DNA of 33,099 nucleotides from Isoptericola variabilis (GTDB lineage: Bacteria; Actinomycetota; Actinomycetes; Actinomycetales; Cellulomonadaceae): contig NZ_LWGM01000008.1 in NCBI RefSeq assembly GCF_001750215.1, positions 1-33,099 on the forward strand, written 5' to 3'. The position numbers and the translations under genes were made by a program. Positions 8,278-18,004 of this stretch are shown piece by piece. The notes under the pieces are model-generated. The model worked only from the letters and a program-made list of their open reading frames with translations. It searched no databases and had not been told where the DNA came from. Positions within the stretch are counted from its first letter, which is position 1. Each line of letters begins with the position of its first letter.

Positions 8278-8964
8278 ATGGGGTGGAGCTTTGGTCGTCG
8301 TCGGCCCGTCACGTACCTGCTCGGCGAGCCCGTCGACCCGTACCCCGCGCAGGCGCCGGAGGCCCGGCGCGGGCGCGTCCTACGGATCACCGAGATCGGC
8401 GAGCCGGTGCTGCACACGCCGGCGCGCGAGGTCACCGACTTCTCGACGCCGGAGCTGGCCCGCCTGGTCGACGACATGTTCGCGACGATGGAGGTGGCCG
8501 AGGGCGTCGGCCTCGCGGCGCCGCAGGTCGGCGTCGGGCTGCGCGTGTTCGTCTACGACCTCACGGACGAGCGCGGCGACCGGCACGTGGGCCACGTGGT
8601 CAACCCGGTCCTGGAGATGGACCTCGAGTCCGACCTGGAGACCGAGGACGAGGGCTGTCTGTCGGTGCCGGGCGCCTACGAGCCGCTCGCGCGGCCGAGC
8701 GTGGCGACGGTGCGGGGCGTGGACCAGCACGGGGCGCCGGTGCAGCTCGAGGCGGTCGGCTTCCTGGCCCGCTGCTTCATCCACGAGTCGCAGCACCTCG
8801 ACGGCACGCTGTACTGGGACCACCTGGCGCCCGAGCAGCAGGCCGACGCCCTGCGCCAGCGCGACGAGGAGCGCCCGCACGTGCTCGCCGCGCGCCACGA
8901 GATCGCCGTCGAGCTCGGCAAGAAGCCGGCCGACTACCCGGACGAGCCGGCCGGCGGCCGCTGA
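8278..8964 (+). CDS. def: Peptide deformylase
   Basis: This 228-aa metalloenzyme removes the formyl group from nascent N-terminal fMet. The three family motifs are intact: G-V-G-L-A-A-P-Q-V-G (76-85), E-G-C-L-S (125-129, metal ligand Cys127) and H-E-S-Q-H (169-173). In front of motif III is C-F-I rather than the commoner L-x-Q, and the HExxH has Ser-Gln instead of x-x-hydrophobic, as in the longer actinobacterial type. About 30 N-terminal and 40 C-terminal residues extend beyond the minimal ~170-aa enzyme. The ATG at 8278 has only a weak Shine-Dalgarno, so a start a few codons downstream cannot be excluded. The stop codon lies in a tandem duplication. Confidence 0.93.
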   Translation: MGWSFGRRRPVTYLLGEPVDPYPAQAPEARRGRVLRITEIGEPVLHTPAREVTDFSTPELARLVDDMFATMEVAEGVGLAAPQVGVGLRVFVYDLTDERGDRHVGHVVNPVLEMDLESDLETEDEGCLSVPGAYEPLARPSVATVRGVDQHGAPVQLEAVGFLARCFIHESQHLDGTLYWDHLAPEQQADALRQRDEERPHVLAARHEIAVELGKKPADYPDEPAGGR

Positions 8965-8991
8965 GCCCCGGCGGGCCGCTGAGCCCCGGCG
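8956..8991 (+). repeat. Perfect 18-bp tandem duplication spanning the def stop
   Basis: 8956-8973 is repeated exactly at 8974-8991. The unit contains the last codons of def, its TGA and the bases after it, so an in-frame copy of the stop follows at +18. Confidence 0.85.
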
Positions 8992-9007
8992 CGGAGCCCG
9001 GGCGCCG

Positions 9008-9634
9008 TCAGGCCCGGCCGAGGTCGCGCAGCCAGCCGGCGACGACGTCGGCGACCTCGGCGTCACGGCCCCGCAGGTCGTGGGCGCCGGGCAGCGTCAC
9101 CCGCGTGACCGGCCCGGGGATCACGTCGGTGTGCTCGGCAAGCTCCTCGGGGGTGCCGAACGGGTCCCGGTCGCCCGACACGAGGAGCACCGGCACCCGC
9201 AGGTCGCCGAGGTGCTCGACCCGCAGCCGCTCTGGCCTGCCCGGCGGGTGCAGCGGGTAGCTCAGGAGCACCAGCCCGGCCGCGGGCAGGCCCTGGGCCA
9301 CCGCCATGGAGCACATGCGGCCGCCGTAGGACCGGCCGCCGAGCACCAGGCGCTCGGTGCCCACGCCGAGCGTTGCGGCGAACCGTGCCGCCTCCTGCTC
9401 GAGGTGGGCGATCGCGACGGGCGGCCGGTCCGGCACCCGCTTGCCGGCGGTCCGGTACGGGAAGTCGAGACGCTCGGTCGGCAGGGGAGCGACGGCCGCC
9501 TCGACCGCCACGAGGGTGTGGTGGTCGCGGCCGGCGCCGGCGCCGGGCGTGAGGACGAGGCCGGCGGGGGAGCCGGCGGGGGAGCCGGCAGGAGTTCGGG
9601 TCGGGGAGCCGGCTCGGGGCAGGGCTGCGGGCAT
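9008..9634 (-). CDS. KANL3/Tex30-like alpha/beta hydrolase
   Basis: This 208-aa small alpha/beta hydrolase is of the dienelactone-hydrolase-like KANL3/Tex30 group (PF20408). It shows T-P-G-A-G-A-G (29-35, oxyanion), nucleophile motif G-R-S-Y-G-G (100-105, Ser102), L-S-Y-P-L-H-P-P-G (124-132), the acid in S-G-D-R-D-P-F-G (153-160) and His185 in G-A-H-D-L. Bacterial members are uncharacterised. ATG 9634 is the first start upstream of the fold. Residues 17-25 repeat G-S-P-A, encoded by 12-bp tandem copies. It converges on def (45 bp between stops) and stands back to back with the GH43 gene. Confidence 0.82.
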   Translation of the reverse strand: MPAALPRAGSPTRTPAGSPAGSPAGLVLTPGAGAGRDHHTLVAVEAAVAPLPTERLDFPYRTAGKRVPDRPPVAIAHLEQEAARFAATLGVGTERLVLGGRSYGGRMCSMAVAQGLPAAGLVLLSYPLHPPGRPERLRVEHLGDLRVPVLLVSGDRDPFGTPEELAEHTDVIPGPVTRVTLPGAHDLRGRDAEVADVVAGWLRDLGRA

Positions 9635-9704
9635 GCGCCCAGTGTGCCGTCGACGGCGGCGCGGCCGGGGCGGCACCGACGCGGCCGATGCTGACACGCG
9701 AGTG

Positions 9705-9718
9705 TGTGAACGCTCACA
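9705..9718. promoter_or_regulatory. Lac-like LacI-family operator upstream of GH43
   Basis: TGTGAACGCTCACA is one base away from a perfect 14-bp palindrome and from the core of the ideal lac operator (TGTGAGCGCTCACA). It lies 118 bp before the GH43 start in the divergent gap, and is the only such box seen here. A LacI-family repressor is inferred; none is adjacent. Confidence 0.6.
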
Positions 9719-9745
9719 TCTGGCCCGCCGTGGCGCTGTGGCGCC

Positions 9746-9763
9746 TTTTACATCGATTACCTT
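9746..9763 (+). promoter_or_regulatory. AT-rich promoter/operator patch for GH43-MFS
   Basis: TTTTACATCGATTACCTT is one of the few AT-rich stretches in the 201-bp gap 9635-9835. It contains TTTACA (-35-like, 9747-9752), TACCTT (-10-like, 9758-9763) and an ATCGAT core typical of LacI boxes. The two hexamers are not correctly spaced to each other, so the exact promoter is not fixed. Confidence 0.35.
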
Positions 9764-9835
9764 GGGCCCGTTGCACAACATCGTGCCTCGCCTTCCACAC
9801 CGTGGTGGGGCCTCCCGACGAGGGGAAGATGACCG

Positions 9836-10852
9836 ATGACGGACCAGATCGGTGCCAACCCGATCGTGCTCCAGCGCGCCGACCCGTGCGTGCTGCGCCA
9901 CGACGGGCAGTACTACTTCACGGGCTCCTACCCGCTCTACGACCGCATCGTCCTGCGGCGTGCCGAGCGGCTCGAGGACCTCCAGGCGGCGCCGGAGGTG
10001 ACCATCTGGCGCCGGCACGAGTCGGGGCCGCAGTCCCACCTGATCTGGGCCCCGGAGATCCACCGGGTCGACGGGAAGTGGTACGTGTACTTCGCCGCCG
10101 CGCCCGACGACGCCGTCACGGCGGACGTGCCCGGCTCGGACGACACGTTCAACCACCGGGTCTTCGTCCTGGAGTGCGCGGACGCCGACCCGCTGACCGG
10201 CACCTGGGTGGAGCGCGGCCAGGTCGACACCGGCTGGGAGTCCTTCGCTCTCGACGCCACCAGCTTCGTGCGCGACGGCGTGCAGTACCTCGTGTGGGCG
10301 CAGCAGGACGCGGCGGTCAAGGGGCACTCCAACCTCTACATCGCCCGGATGGCGAGCCCGTGGACGCTGGCCACGCCGGCCGTGCTGCTCACCCGGCCCG
10401 AGTACGACTGGGAGACCCAGGGCTTCTGGGTCAACGAGGGGCCGTCGGTGCTGCAGCGCGACGGCCGGCTCTACCTGACCTACTCCGGGTCGGCCACCGG
10501 CATCGAGTACGCCATGGGCCTGCTCACGGCCGACGCCGACGCCGACCTGCTCGACCCGGCGTCGTGGTCCAAGAGCCCCGAGCCGGTCTTCGTCAGCGAC
10601 CCGGCCGCCGGCCAGTACGGCCCCGGCCACAACTCGTTCACCGAGTCGCCGGACGGCGACGTCGTCCTCGTCTTCCACTCGCGCACCTACACCGAGATCA
10701 CCGGCGACCCGCTGTACGACCCCAACCGCCACGCCTGCGCGCAGGTCCTGCCGTTCGACGCCGACGGCCGCCCGGTGTGGGGCACGCCCCTGGCGAACAC
10801 CCGACCCACCCCCACCTCGACCGAGGTGCTCGACCCGTCTGGACGGTTCTGA
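9836..10852 (+). CDS. GH43 glycoside hydrolase (arabinofuranosidase/xylosidase type)
   Basis: This 338-aa five-bladed beta-propeller has the inverting GH43 triad: general base Asp16 in R-A-D-P-C-V-L, pKa-modulating Asp140 in F-A-L-D-A-T, and general acid Glu201 in V-N-E-G-P-S. The segments I-W-A-P-E-I-H (70-76) and G-P-G-H-N-S-F closely follow exo-1,5-alpha-L-arabinofuranosidases, making arabino-oligosaccharides the likeliest substrate; beta-xylosidase is the alternative. No signal peptide is present, so it acts inside the cell on imported oligosaccharides. AGGGGAAG ends about 8 nt before the ATG; a competing ATG at 9829 is out of frame. It overlaps the MFS gene by 1 nt. Confidence 0.88.
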   Translation: MTDQIGANPIVLQRADPCVLRHDGQYYFTGSYPLYDRIVLRRAERLEDLQAAPEVTIWRRHESGPQSHLIWAPEIHRVDGKWYVYFAAAPDDAVTADVPGSDDTFNHRVFVLECADADPLTGTWVERGQVDTGWESFALDATSFVRDGVQYLVWAQQDAAVKGHSNLYIARMASPWTLATPAVLLTRPEYDWETQGFWVNEGPSVLQRDGRLYLTYSGSATGIEYAMGLLTADADADLLDPASWSKSPEPVFVSDPAAGQYGPGHNSFTESPDGDVVLVFHSRTYTEITGDPLYDPNRHACAQVLPFDADGRPVWGTPLANTRPTPTSTEVLDPSGRF

Positions 10853-12249
10853 TGAGCGACGCCGCTCCCGCCACCACGCCTGTCACCGCGCCGAGCGCCC
10901 GGTCGTCGCTGACCAAGGGCTCCTTCTGGAACTACGGCGGCCTGTTCTTCTTCTACTTCGCGATCTGGCAGCTGGCCTTCACGTTCCTGCCGCGCTGGCT
11001 GGAGACCGAGGCGGGCATGGGCTCGGGCGCCCGCGGCCTCGTCAGCTCCGTCATGGCCCTCACCGCGTTCTGCCTGCAGCCGTTCTACGGCTACATCCAG
11101 GACCGCCTGGGCCTGCGCAAGCACCTCTTTGCGTTCGTCGTGCTGATGGGCGCGCTCACCGGACCGTTCTTCGCCTTCGTGTTCGTCCCGGTCGCGCAGG
11201 CCAACGAGTACCTCGGCGCCGTCGTCGGCGGCATCTTCCTGTCGCTGTCGCTCAACGCCGGCGTCGGCATCGTCGAGGCGTTCAACGAGCGCAGCTCGCG
11301 CGCCCTCGGCTTCGAGTACGGCCACGTGCGCCTGTTCGGCTCGGTCGCGGGCGCCCTGGCCTCCCTGGTCGGCGGCTTCATCTGGGCTTCCGACCCGGAC
11401 AACGTCTGGTGGGCCGGCTCCTTCTCGGCGGTCGTGCTCGGCGTGCTGCTCCTCGTCGCGCGCACCCCGCGGACGCCGCAGGCCGCCGGCGCCGACGCGA
11501 CGGCGGCGGCCGAGGAGGCCCGGTCGCGCGTCAGCATGGCGACGGTGAAGCAGCTGCTGACGAACCGGTCGTTCGTCGGGTTCATGGTGCTGATGTTCGG
11601 CACCGCGGCCCTCTACGACGTCTTCGACCAGCAGTTCCCGAACTACTTCGCCCGCTTCGTCACCGGCGACATCGACCCGCAGGTGCTCTTCTCGCGGATC
11701 GTGTTCGTCCAGATCCTCGCCGAGGCGCTCATCATGGTGGTGACGCCGTTCATCATCAACCGGATCGGCGCGAAGAACGGCCTGATGATCTTCGGGGCGA
11801 TCCTCGTCGTGCGCGTGCTGGGCTCGGCCCTGTTCACCGACACCAGCATGCTGATCCTGTGGCGCCTGCTGGCCGCCGTCGAGATGCCGTTCATGCTCAT
11901 CTCGGTGATGAAGTACATCACCCGGATGTTCGACGTCCGCATCTCCGCGACGGCCTACATGATCGGCTTCAACATGGCCAAGCAGGTGGGCATCGTCGTG
12001 TTCTCGGCGGTGTTCGGCTTCGCCTACGACGCCATCGGCTTCGGCAACACGTACCTGATCATGACCGTGGTCATCGTCGCGGTCACCGTCGCTGCCGCGC
12101 TGATCATGCGCGACGACCGCCGCCACGCCCTGCCGGGCACGGACGGGGCCGGCGGCTCCGGCGGCGCGGACGGGACCGGGGGCTCCGGCGGGCCGGCGCG
12201 CGACGACGTGCCCGTCGCGTCGGCGGACCCGGTGGTCAGCGGGCGCTGA
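10852..12249 (+). CDS. MFS oligosaccharide:H+ symporter-like transporter
   Basis: This 465-aa protein has 12 predicted membrane helices. The N-terminus F-W-N-Y-G-G-L-F-F-F-Y-F-A resembles the LacY/oligosaccharide:H+ symporter group (F-W-x-F-G-x-F-F-F-x-Y-F), the loop 2-3 motif reads G-Y-I-Q-D-R-L-G-L-R-K (about 79-89), and a central cytoplasmic loop (about 205-232) is rich in Ala/Arg. The C-terminal 50 residues are a Gly/Ser/Asp low-complexity tail. It starts with ATG at 10852, sharing one base with the GH43 stop (TGATG), so import and cleavage of the same oligosaccharide are probably coupled. Substrate is inferred from the partner. Confidence 0.87.
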   Translation: MSDAAPATTPVTAPSARSSLTKGSFWNYGGLFFFYFAIWQLAFTFLPRWLETEAGMGSGARGLVSSVMALTAFCLQPFYGYIQDRLGLRKHLFAFVVLMGALTGPFFAFVFVPVAQANEYLGAVVGGIFLSLSLNAGVGIVEAFNERSSRALGFEYGHVRLFGSVAGALASLVGGFIWASDPDNVWWAGSFSAVVLGVLLLVARTPRTPQAAGADATAAAEEARSRVSMATVKQLLTNRSFVGFMVLMFGTAALYDVFDQQFPNYFARFVTGDIDPQVLFSRIVFVQILAEALIMVVTPFIINRIGAKNGLMIFGAILVVRVLGSALFTDTSMLILWRLLAAVEMPFMLISVMKYITRMFDVRISATAYMIGFNMAKQVGIVVFSAVFGFAYDAIGFGNTYLIMTVVIVAVTVAAALIMRDDRRHALPGTDGAGGSGGADGTGGSGGPARDDVPVASADPVVSGR

Positions 12250-12263
12250 GCCTCCCGCCGGCC

Positions 12264-12293
12264 CTGCCGGCCGTGTGCCTGCCGGCCGTGTGC
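12264..12293. repeat. Perfect 15-bp tandem duplication
   Basis: CTGCCGGCCGTGTGC occurs twice head to tail in the gap between the MFS gene and the convergent universal stress protein gene. Confidence 0.8.
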
Positions 12294-12302
12294 CGGCCCG
12301 AC

Positions 12303-12350
12303 CGTGCCCGGTCGCGGTGGTCCGTCAGCGGACCACCGTGACCGGGCACG
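12303..12350. terminator. Bidirectional hairpin with one arm inside the usp coding end
   Basis: Arms 12303-12324 and 12329-12350 pair over 22 bp with one G-U pair. The 4-nt loop (12325-12328) contains the usp stop codon, so the right arm encodes the last seven residues of the stress protein. It also closes the convergent MFS transcript. Confidence 0.75.
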
Positions 12351-13209
12351 CGGCGTACTCCAGCACCTGCCGGCTCGTGGAGCCCAGCAGGAGCCGGTCG
12401 AAGCCGCCCATCCCGCGGGCGCCCACCACGACGCGGCCGGCCGTCACGGACCTCTCGACCAGCGCCTTGGCCGCCGGGGCGTGCACGACGGTGCGGACCA
12501 GGTGGTCGGCCGGCAGGCTCACGCCGGTCTTCGCCAGCGCCCGGTCGACCACCTCGTCGAGGCGCGCGGCGGCGAACTTCTCGTACTCGTCGATCGGCGG
12601 CGCGTACCCCCACGACCCGGGCAGCGGCGCCAGCGTGGTGATCTGCCAGGCGAACACCGCCTCGAGCACGGTGCCCACCGTCCCGGCCACCTCGAGGCCG
12701 TGGCACAGGGCGGCGGCGCTCGCGTGCGAGGTGTCGACGCCGACGACGATGCGGCCCGGCCGGTCGGGGAACGCCGTCTTCTCCTCCGGCGGGCGCGGCA
12801 CGTCCTTGCGGACCACCGTCACGGGCACCTTGGCCCGCTCGACCACCTCGGACGACACCGAGCCGAGCACCAGCCGGCCGATCCGCCCGCGCCGCCGCCG
12901 GCCGAGCACCAGCATCTCGGCGTCGGCCGCCGCCTCCAGGAGGGCGTCGGTCGCGGCGCCCTCGGCCAGCTCGACGGAGACCTCGACGTCGCGGCCCGTG
13001 CGTGCGCGGCCCCTGTCGATCATGTCCAGCACCTGCCGGTGGCGCTGCTCGACATCGTGGTCGTGCTCGGCCTGGGGCACGCCGCGGCGGCCCGGCCAGA
13101 CGTGCACGGCCACGACCGAGAGGCCCCGCCAGCCCGCCTCGCGCAGCGCCCAGTCGAGGGCCTCGTCCGCCTCCGCCGAGCCGCTCGCACCCACCACGAC
13201 GCCGCGCAT
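12325..13209 (-). CDS. Tandem universal stress protein (two Usp domains)
   Basis: This 294-aa protein has Usp domain 1 at about 1-140 and domain 2 at about 150-294. Each begins with a strand and acidic/helix start (G-V-V-V-G-A-S-G-S and I-V-V-G-V-D-T-S), and each ends with the ATP-binding loop G-x2-G-x9-G-S (second copy G-A-R-G-M-G-G-F-D-R-L-L-L-G-S-T, followed by C-P-V-T-V-V). In the first copy the loop is arginine-rich (G-R-R-R-R-G). Actinobacterial tandem Usps bind ATP and are induced under hypoxia or stationary phase; partners differ. ATG 13209 is chosen because the domain starts directly there; GAAGGGA lies 14 nt upstream. Confidence 0.92.
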   Translation of the reverse strand: MRGVVVGASGSAEADEALDWALREAGWRGLSVVAVHVWPGRRGVPQAEHDHDVEQRHRQVLDMIDRGRARTGRDVEVSVELAEGAATDALLEAAADAEMLVLGRRRRGRIGRLVLGSVSSEVVERAKVPVTVVRKDVPRPPEEKTAFPDRPGRIVVGVDTSHASAAALCHGLEVAGTVGTVLEAVFAWQITTLAPLPGSWGYAPPIDEYEKFAAARLDEVVDRALAKTGVSLPADHLVRTVVHAPAAKALVERSVTAGRVVVGARGMGGFDRLLLGSTSRQVLEYAACPVTVVR

Positions 13210-13347
13210 CGGAACCACGTCCCTTCGTCGCCCGGCGCCTCGCCGCGGCCGGGCACGCCGTCGGTCCTCCTCGCAGCATAGGGACGGGCGCACCTGCCCG
13301 CCCGGCGGTCGCCGTGCGCGCTTCCCGGGCCGGCTCCCCGGCGTCGG

Positions 13348-13430
13348 CGTCAGGCCGCGCCGTCAGCCGCCGTCAGCCGCCGTCGGGCCGGGCTGTCAGC
13401 CGCTGTCGGCCGCGCCGTCAGGCCGGGCCG
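13348..13430. repeat. Degenerate GCCGTCAGCC-type repeats
   Basis: The gap between the two minus-strand genes carries about seven imperfect copies of a decamer close to GCCGTCAGCC or GCCGTCAGGC. No hairpin of terminator quality is evident here. Confidence 0.55.
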
Positions 13431-14140
13431 CGGCCCGCGTCGCCCCGCTCGCTCCCGCCCCGCTCGCTCTCGCCGGGCAGCAGCGTCCGGACGGGGCGCG
13501 TCACGACGTCGACGCGGTCGACCAGGTCGACCGGACCGGTCACCACCAGCGCCCGGTCGGCCACGGGCACGTAGACCGCGACGACGTCGCGCACCGCCAC
13601 CCGCGTGCACGGCGCGAGCGAGCCGTCGACGACGAACGTGCCCTCCTCGAGCGGCACCTCGTCCACCGCCTCGACGATCGCGCGCATCGCGCTGCGGTAG
13701 TCGGCGTAGTCCTCGGCGAAGTCCGTCACGTCGCCGGCGTCGTCCGGCTCCGTGCCCGGTCCGGTGCCCGGTGCCGTGCCCGGTCCCGTGCCCCGTGGCG
13801 CGCCGGCGGGCGGCTCGACCGGGGCGCGCAGGTCGGCGTGCAGGGGCGCGGCGAGCGCCCCGCTGCACGCGGCGCGCACGACGTCGTCCACCAGCTCCGG
13901 CGGGCACGGCTCGTGCAGCGTCTCCACCTCGAGCGACTCGCCGGCGAACGTGCGGTAGGCCCGCAGGAACCGCTCCGCCGTCGGGTCGTCCCGGTGGTCG
14001 GTGCCGGTGACCGTCTCCTCCTCGAGGTCCAGCCCCCAGGTGAGCGGGTCGTCCACCTCGCCGACCACGCCCGAGGAGCGCGCGAAGCGCGCGACGAGCT
14101 GCTCCCACGACCGGTGCTGCGGGTCGTCGTCCTTCGCCAT
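13418..14140 (-). CDS. Hypothetical protein, divergent from clpC
   Basis: This 240-aa soluble protein is not recognised. The start MAKDDDPQ at ATG 14140 has GGGGGAGG upstream with good spacing. Residues 1-110 are acidic and aromatic (S-W-E-Q-L-V near 11, D-P-L-T-W-G-L-D-L near 31). Then comes a disordered insert of G-T-G-P-G-T-x-P repeats (about 112-132), a conserved-looking block with D-F-A-E-D-Y-A-D-Y and a beta-rich end (F-V-V-D-G-S, V-A-V-Y-V-P-V-A-D-R-A-L-V-V-T-G-P). A Ser/Glu/Arg/Gly repeat closes it. No membrane segment or signal is seen. It shares a 246-bp divergent promoter region with clpC. Confidence 0.75.
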   Translation of the reverse strand: MAKDDDPQHRSWEQLVARFARSSGVVGEVDDPLTWGLDLEEETVTGTDHRDDPTAERFLRAYRTFAGESLEVETLHEPCPPELVDDVVRAACSGALAAPLHADLRAPVEPPAGAPRGTGPGTAPGTGPGTEPDDAGDVTDFAEDYADYRSAMRAIVEAVDEVPLEEGTFVVDGSLAPCTRVAVRDVVAVYVPVADRALVVTGPVDLVDRVDVVTRPVRTLLPGESERGGSERGDAGRGPA

Positions 14141-14289
14141 GGGACCTCCCCCTTCCGGCCGTCCTGCCCGCCCGTCGGGCCGGGCATGCCACGAGCCTGC
14201 CCGCACCCGCCGGGCCCGGCAATCAGACGCGCCGTCACGCCCCTGGCGAACACGGGCAGAACTCGGCCACCCCGCTGGTTGGCAACGCA

Positions 14290-14295
14290 TAGAGT
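14290..14295 (+). promoter_or_regulatory. clpC: Candidate -10 element for clpC
   Basis: TAGAGT fits the actinobacterial TAnnnT pattern about 92 bp before the clpC start. No good -35 is found at 17-19 bp, so the call is weak. The 246-bp gap shows no convincing ClgR or HspR box by eye. Confidence 0.3.
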
Positions 14296-14386
14296 CGTAG
14301 CGGTCAGGCTGTCGTCGCCGTGTGGCCACCGAGAGGCCACGGGAACCCGGCGGGGTGCAGGTACGCCGCTCGTGAGGGAGCAGCAC

Positions 14387-16951
<2,565 letters not shown>

Positions 16952-16994
16952 TCCCGGTCCGCTGACGGTCCCGGCGGCGTCCGCGCCGCCGCAC

Positions 16995-17036
16995 GCGAAG
17001 GGCCCCGGTCTCCGCACGGAGACCGGGGCCCTTCGC
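16995..17036 (+). terminator. clpC intrinsic terminator
   Basis: A perfect 19-bp stem (16995-17013 with 17018-17036) and GCAC tetraloop lie 43 bp after the clpC stop. Confidence 0.9.
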
Positions 17037-17062
17037 CGTCCCGCCGGGACGGCGAGGTGTCC

Positions 17063-17243
17063 CGCCGAGATAGAGAGCTCTCTCGCCGAGATAGAGAGCG
17101 CGGCCGCCGAGATAGAGAGGTCCGCCGCCGAGATAGAGAGGTAGCCCCGCGAGATAGAGAGGTCCCTCTCTATCTCGCGGGGGAGGGTCTCTACTTCGCG
17201 GGGGAGGGTCTCTACTTCGCGGAGAGGGGTCTCTATCTCGGCG
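17063..17243. repeat. Bipolar 21-bp-phased repeat array (5 forward + 4 inverted units)
   Basis: Forward units close to CGCCGAGATAGAGAG begin at 17063, 17084, 17105, 17126 and 17147, exactly 21 bp apart. Inverted units close to [CG]TCTCTATCTCGCGG begin at 17166, 17187, 17208 and 17229, again exactly 21 bp apart; the two at 17187 and 17208 share a variant ACTTC core. Units 5 and 6 form a perfect 18-bp inverted repeat (17145-17162 / 17165-17182) with only 2 bp between arms. The array fills most of the 313-bp convergent gap between clpC and the HAD gene. The even AT-containing core stands out from the GC-rich surroundings. The role is unknown. Confidence 0.92.
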
Positions 17244-17264
17244 AGAGCGGGCGGTGATCCCGCG

Positions 17265-17939
17265 TCAGCGGGCGGGGAGGGCCAGGTGGGCCCGCACCGC
17301 GTCGGCGAGCTTGGCGACGTCGTCGACGACGGCGACGGCGCCCGCCGCCGCGAGCTCGCCCGGCGCGGCGTACCCCCACGACACGCCCAGGCAGTCGATC
17401 CCGTGCGCGGCGGCGCCGTGCACGTCGTGCTCGCGGTCGCCGACCATGACCATGGGGGCGTCGCCCGCCGTGCGCCCCAGCGTGGCCAGGGCCGCGGCGA
17501 TGACGTCGGCCTTGGTGGACGACTCGTCGAGCGGTGCGCCGAAGACGCCGTCCACCAGCTCGGCGAGGCCGAACCGCTCGGTGATCGGCTTGGCGAACAC
17601 CTCGGGCTTCGAGGTGGCCACGGCCAGGACGCACCCGGCCGCGCGCAGCTCGCGCAGCACCTCCGGGACGCCGTCGAACACGCTGTTCTCCCACATGCCC
17701 GACTCGGCGAAGCGCGCGCGGTAGGCAGCGATCGCCTCCTGCACGCGCTCGGCCGGCACGCCGTGGCGCGGGAACGAGTCGGTGATCGGCGGGCCGACGA
17801 ACGAGCGCAGCGTCGCGGCGTCGGGCACCGGCAGGCCCAGCGAGGTGTACGCGTGCGCCACCGACGCCGTGATGCCGGGCGCCGAGTCGGTCAGCGTGCC
17901 GTCGAGGTCCAGGAGCACCAGGGGAGCGGGGGAGGTCAT
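17265..17939 (-). CDS. HAD-family hydrolase (phosphoglycolate phosphatase-like)
   Basis: This 224-aa HAD superfamily protein with an alpha-helical C1 cap has motif I D-L-D-G-T-L (11-16), motif II T-S-K-P (near 109-112), a motif III lysine in S-S-T-K-A-D, and motif IV G-D-R-E-H-D with the following V-S-W-G-Y. The G-D-R-x-x-D and S-W-G-Y forms are typical of the Gph/PpaX group, which dephosphorylate phosphoglycolate, pyrophosphate or similar small metabolites; the true substrate cannot be read from sequence. ATG 17939 starts directly at the fold. It follows the epimerase gene on the same strand but a 42-bp palindrome lies between. Confidence 0.87.
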   Translation of the reverse strand: MTSPAPLVLLDLDGTLTDSAPGITASVAHAYTSLGLPVPDAATLRSFVGPPITDSFPRHGVPAERVQEAIAAYRARFAESGMWENSVFDGVPEVLRELRAAGCVLAVATSKPEVFAKPITERFGLAELVDGVFGAPLDESSTKADVIAAALATLGRTAGDAPMVMVGDREHDVHGAAAHGIDCLGVSWGYAAPGELAAAGAVAVVDDVAKLADAVRAHLALPAR

Positions 17940-17951
17940 ACCGGCAGGCTA

Positions 17952-17993
17952 CGTGCTGCGCGCCGCCCGTCCGGACGGGCGGCGCGCAGCACG
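17952..17993. terminator. Perfect 42-bp palindrome between epimerase and HAD genes
   Basis: Arms 17952-17972 and 17973-17993 are exactly complementary with no spacer. It begins 12 bp after the epimerase stop (minus strand), so it probably terminates that transcript and separates it from the HAD gene. Confidence 0.75.
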
Positions 17994-18004
17994 CAGCCGT
18001 GCGG

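Noticed and set aside
12275-14386. Very long N-terminal extension of clpC
   Set aside because: The frame is open only because stops are rare at this GC; it overlaps two real minus-strand genes and ClpC homology starts exactly at the ATG with a Shine-Dalgarno at 14387.
17063-17243. CRISPR array
   Set aside because: Units are 15 bp with 6-bp gaps, orientation flips midway, and there are no unique spacers or cas genes.
17057-17257. 66-aa open frame across the repeat array (RRDRE / LY.AGEG repeats)
   Set aside because: The 21-bp period is a multiple of three, so one frame stays open automatically; there is no Shine-Dalgarno and the peptide is just the repeat translated.
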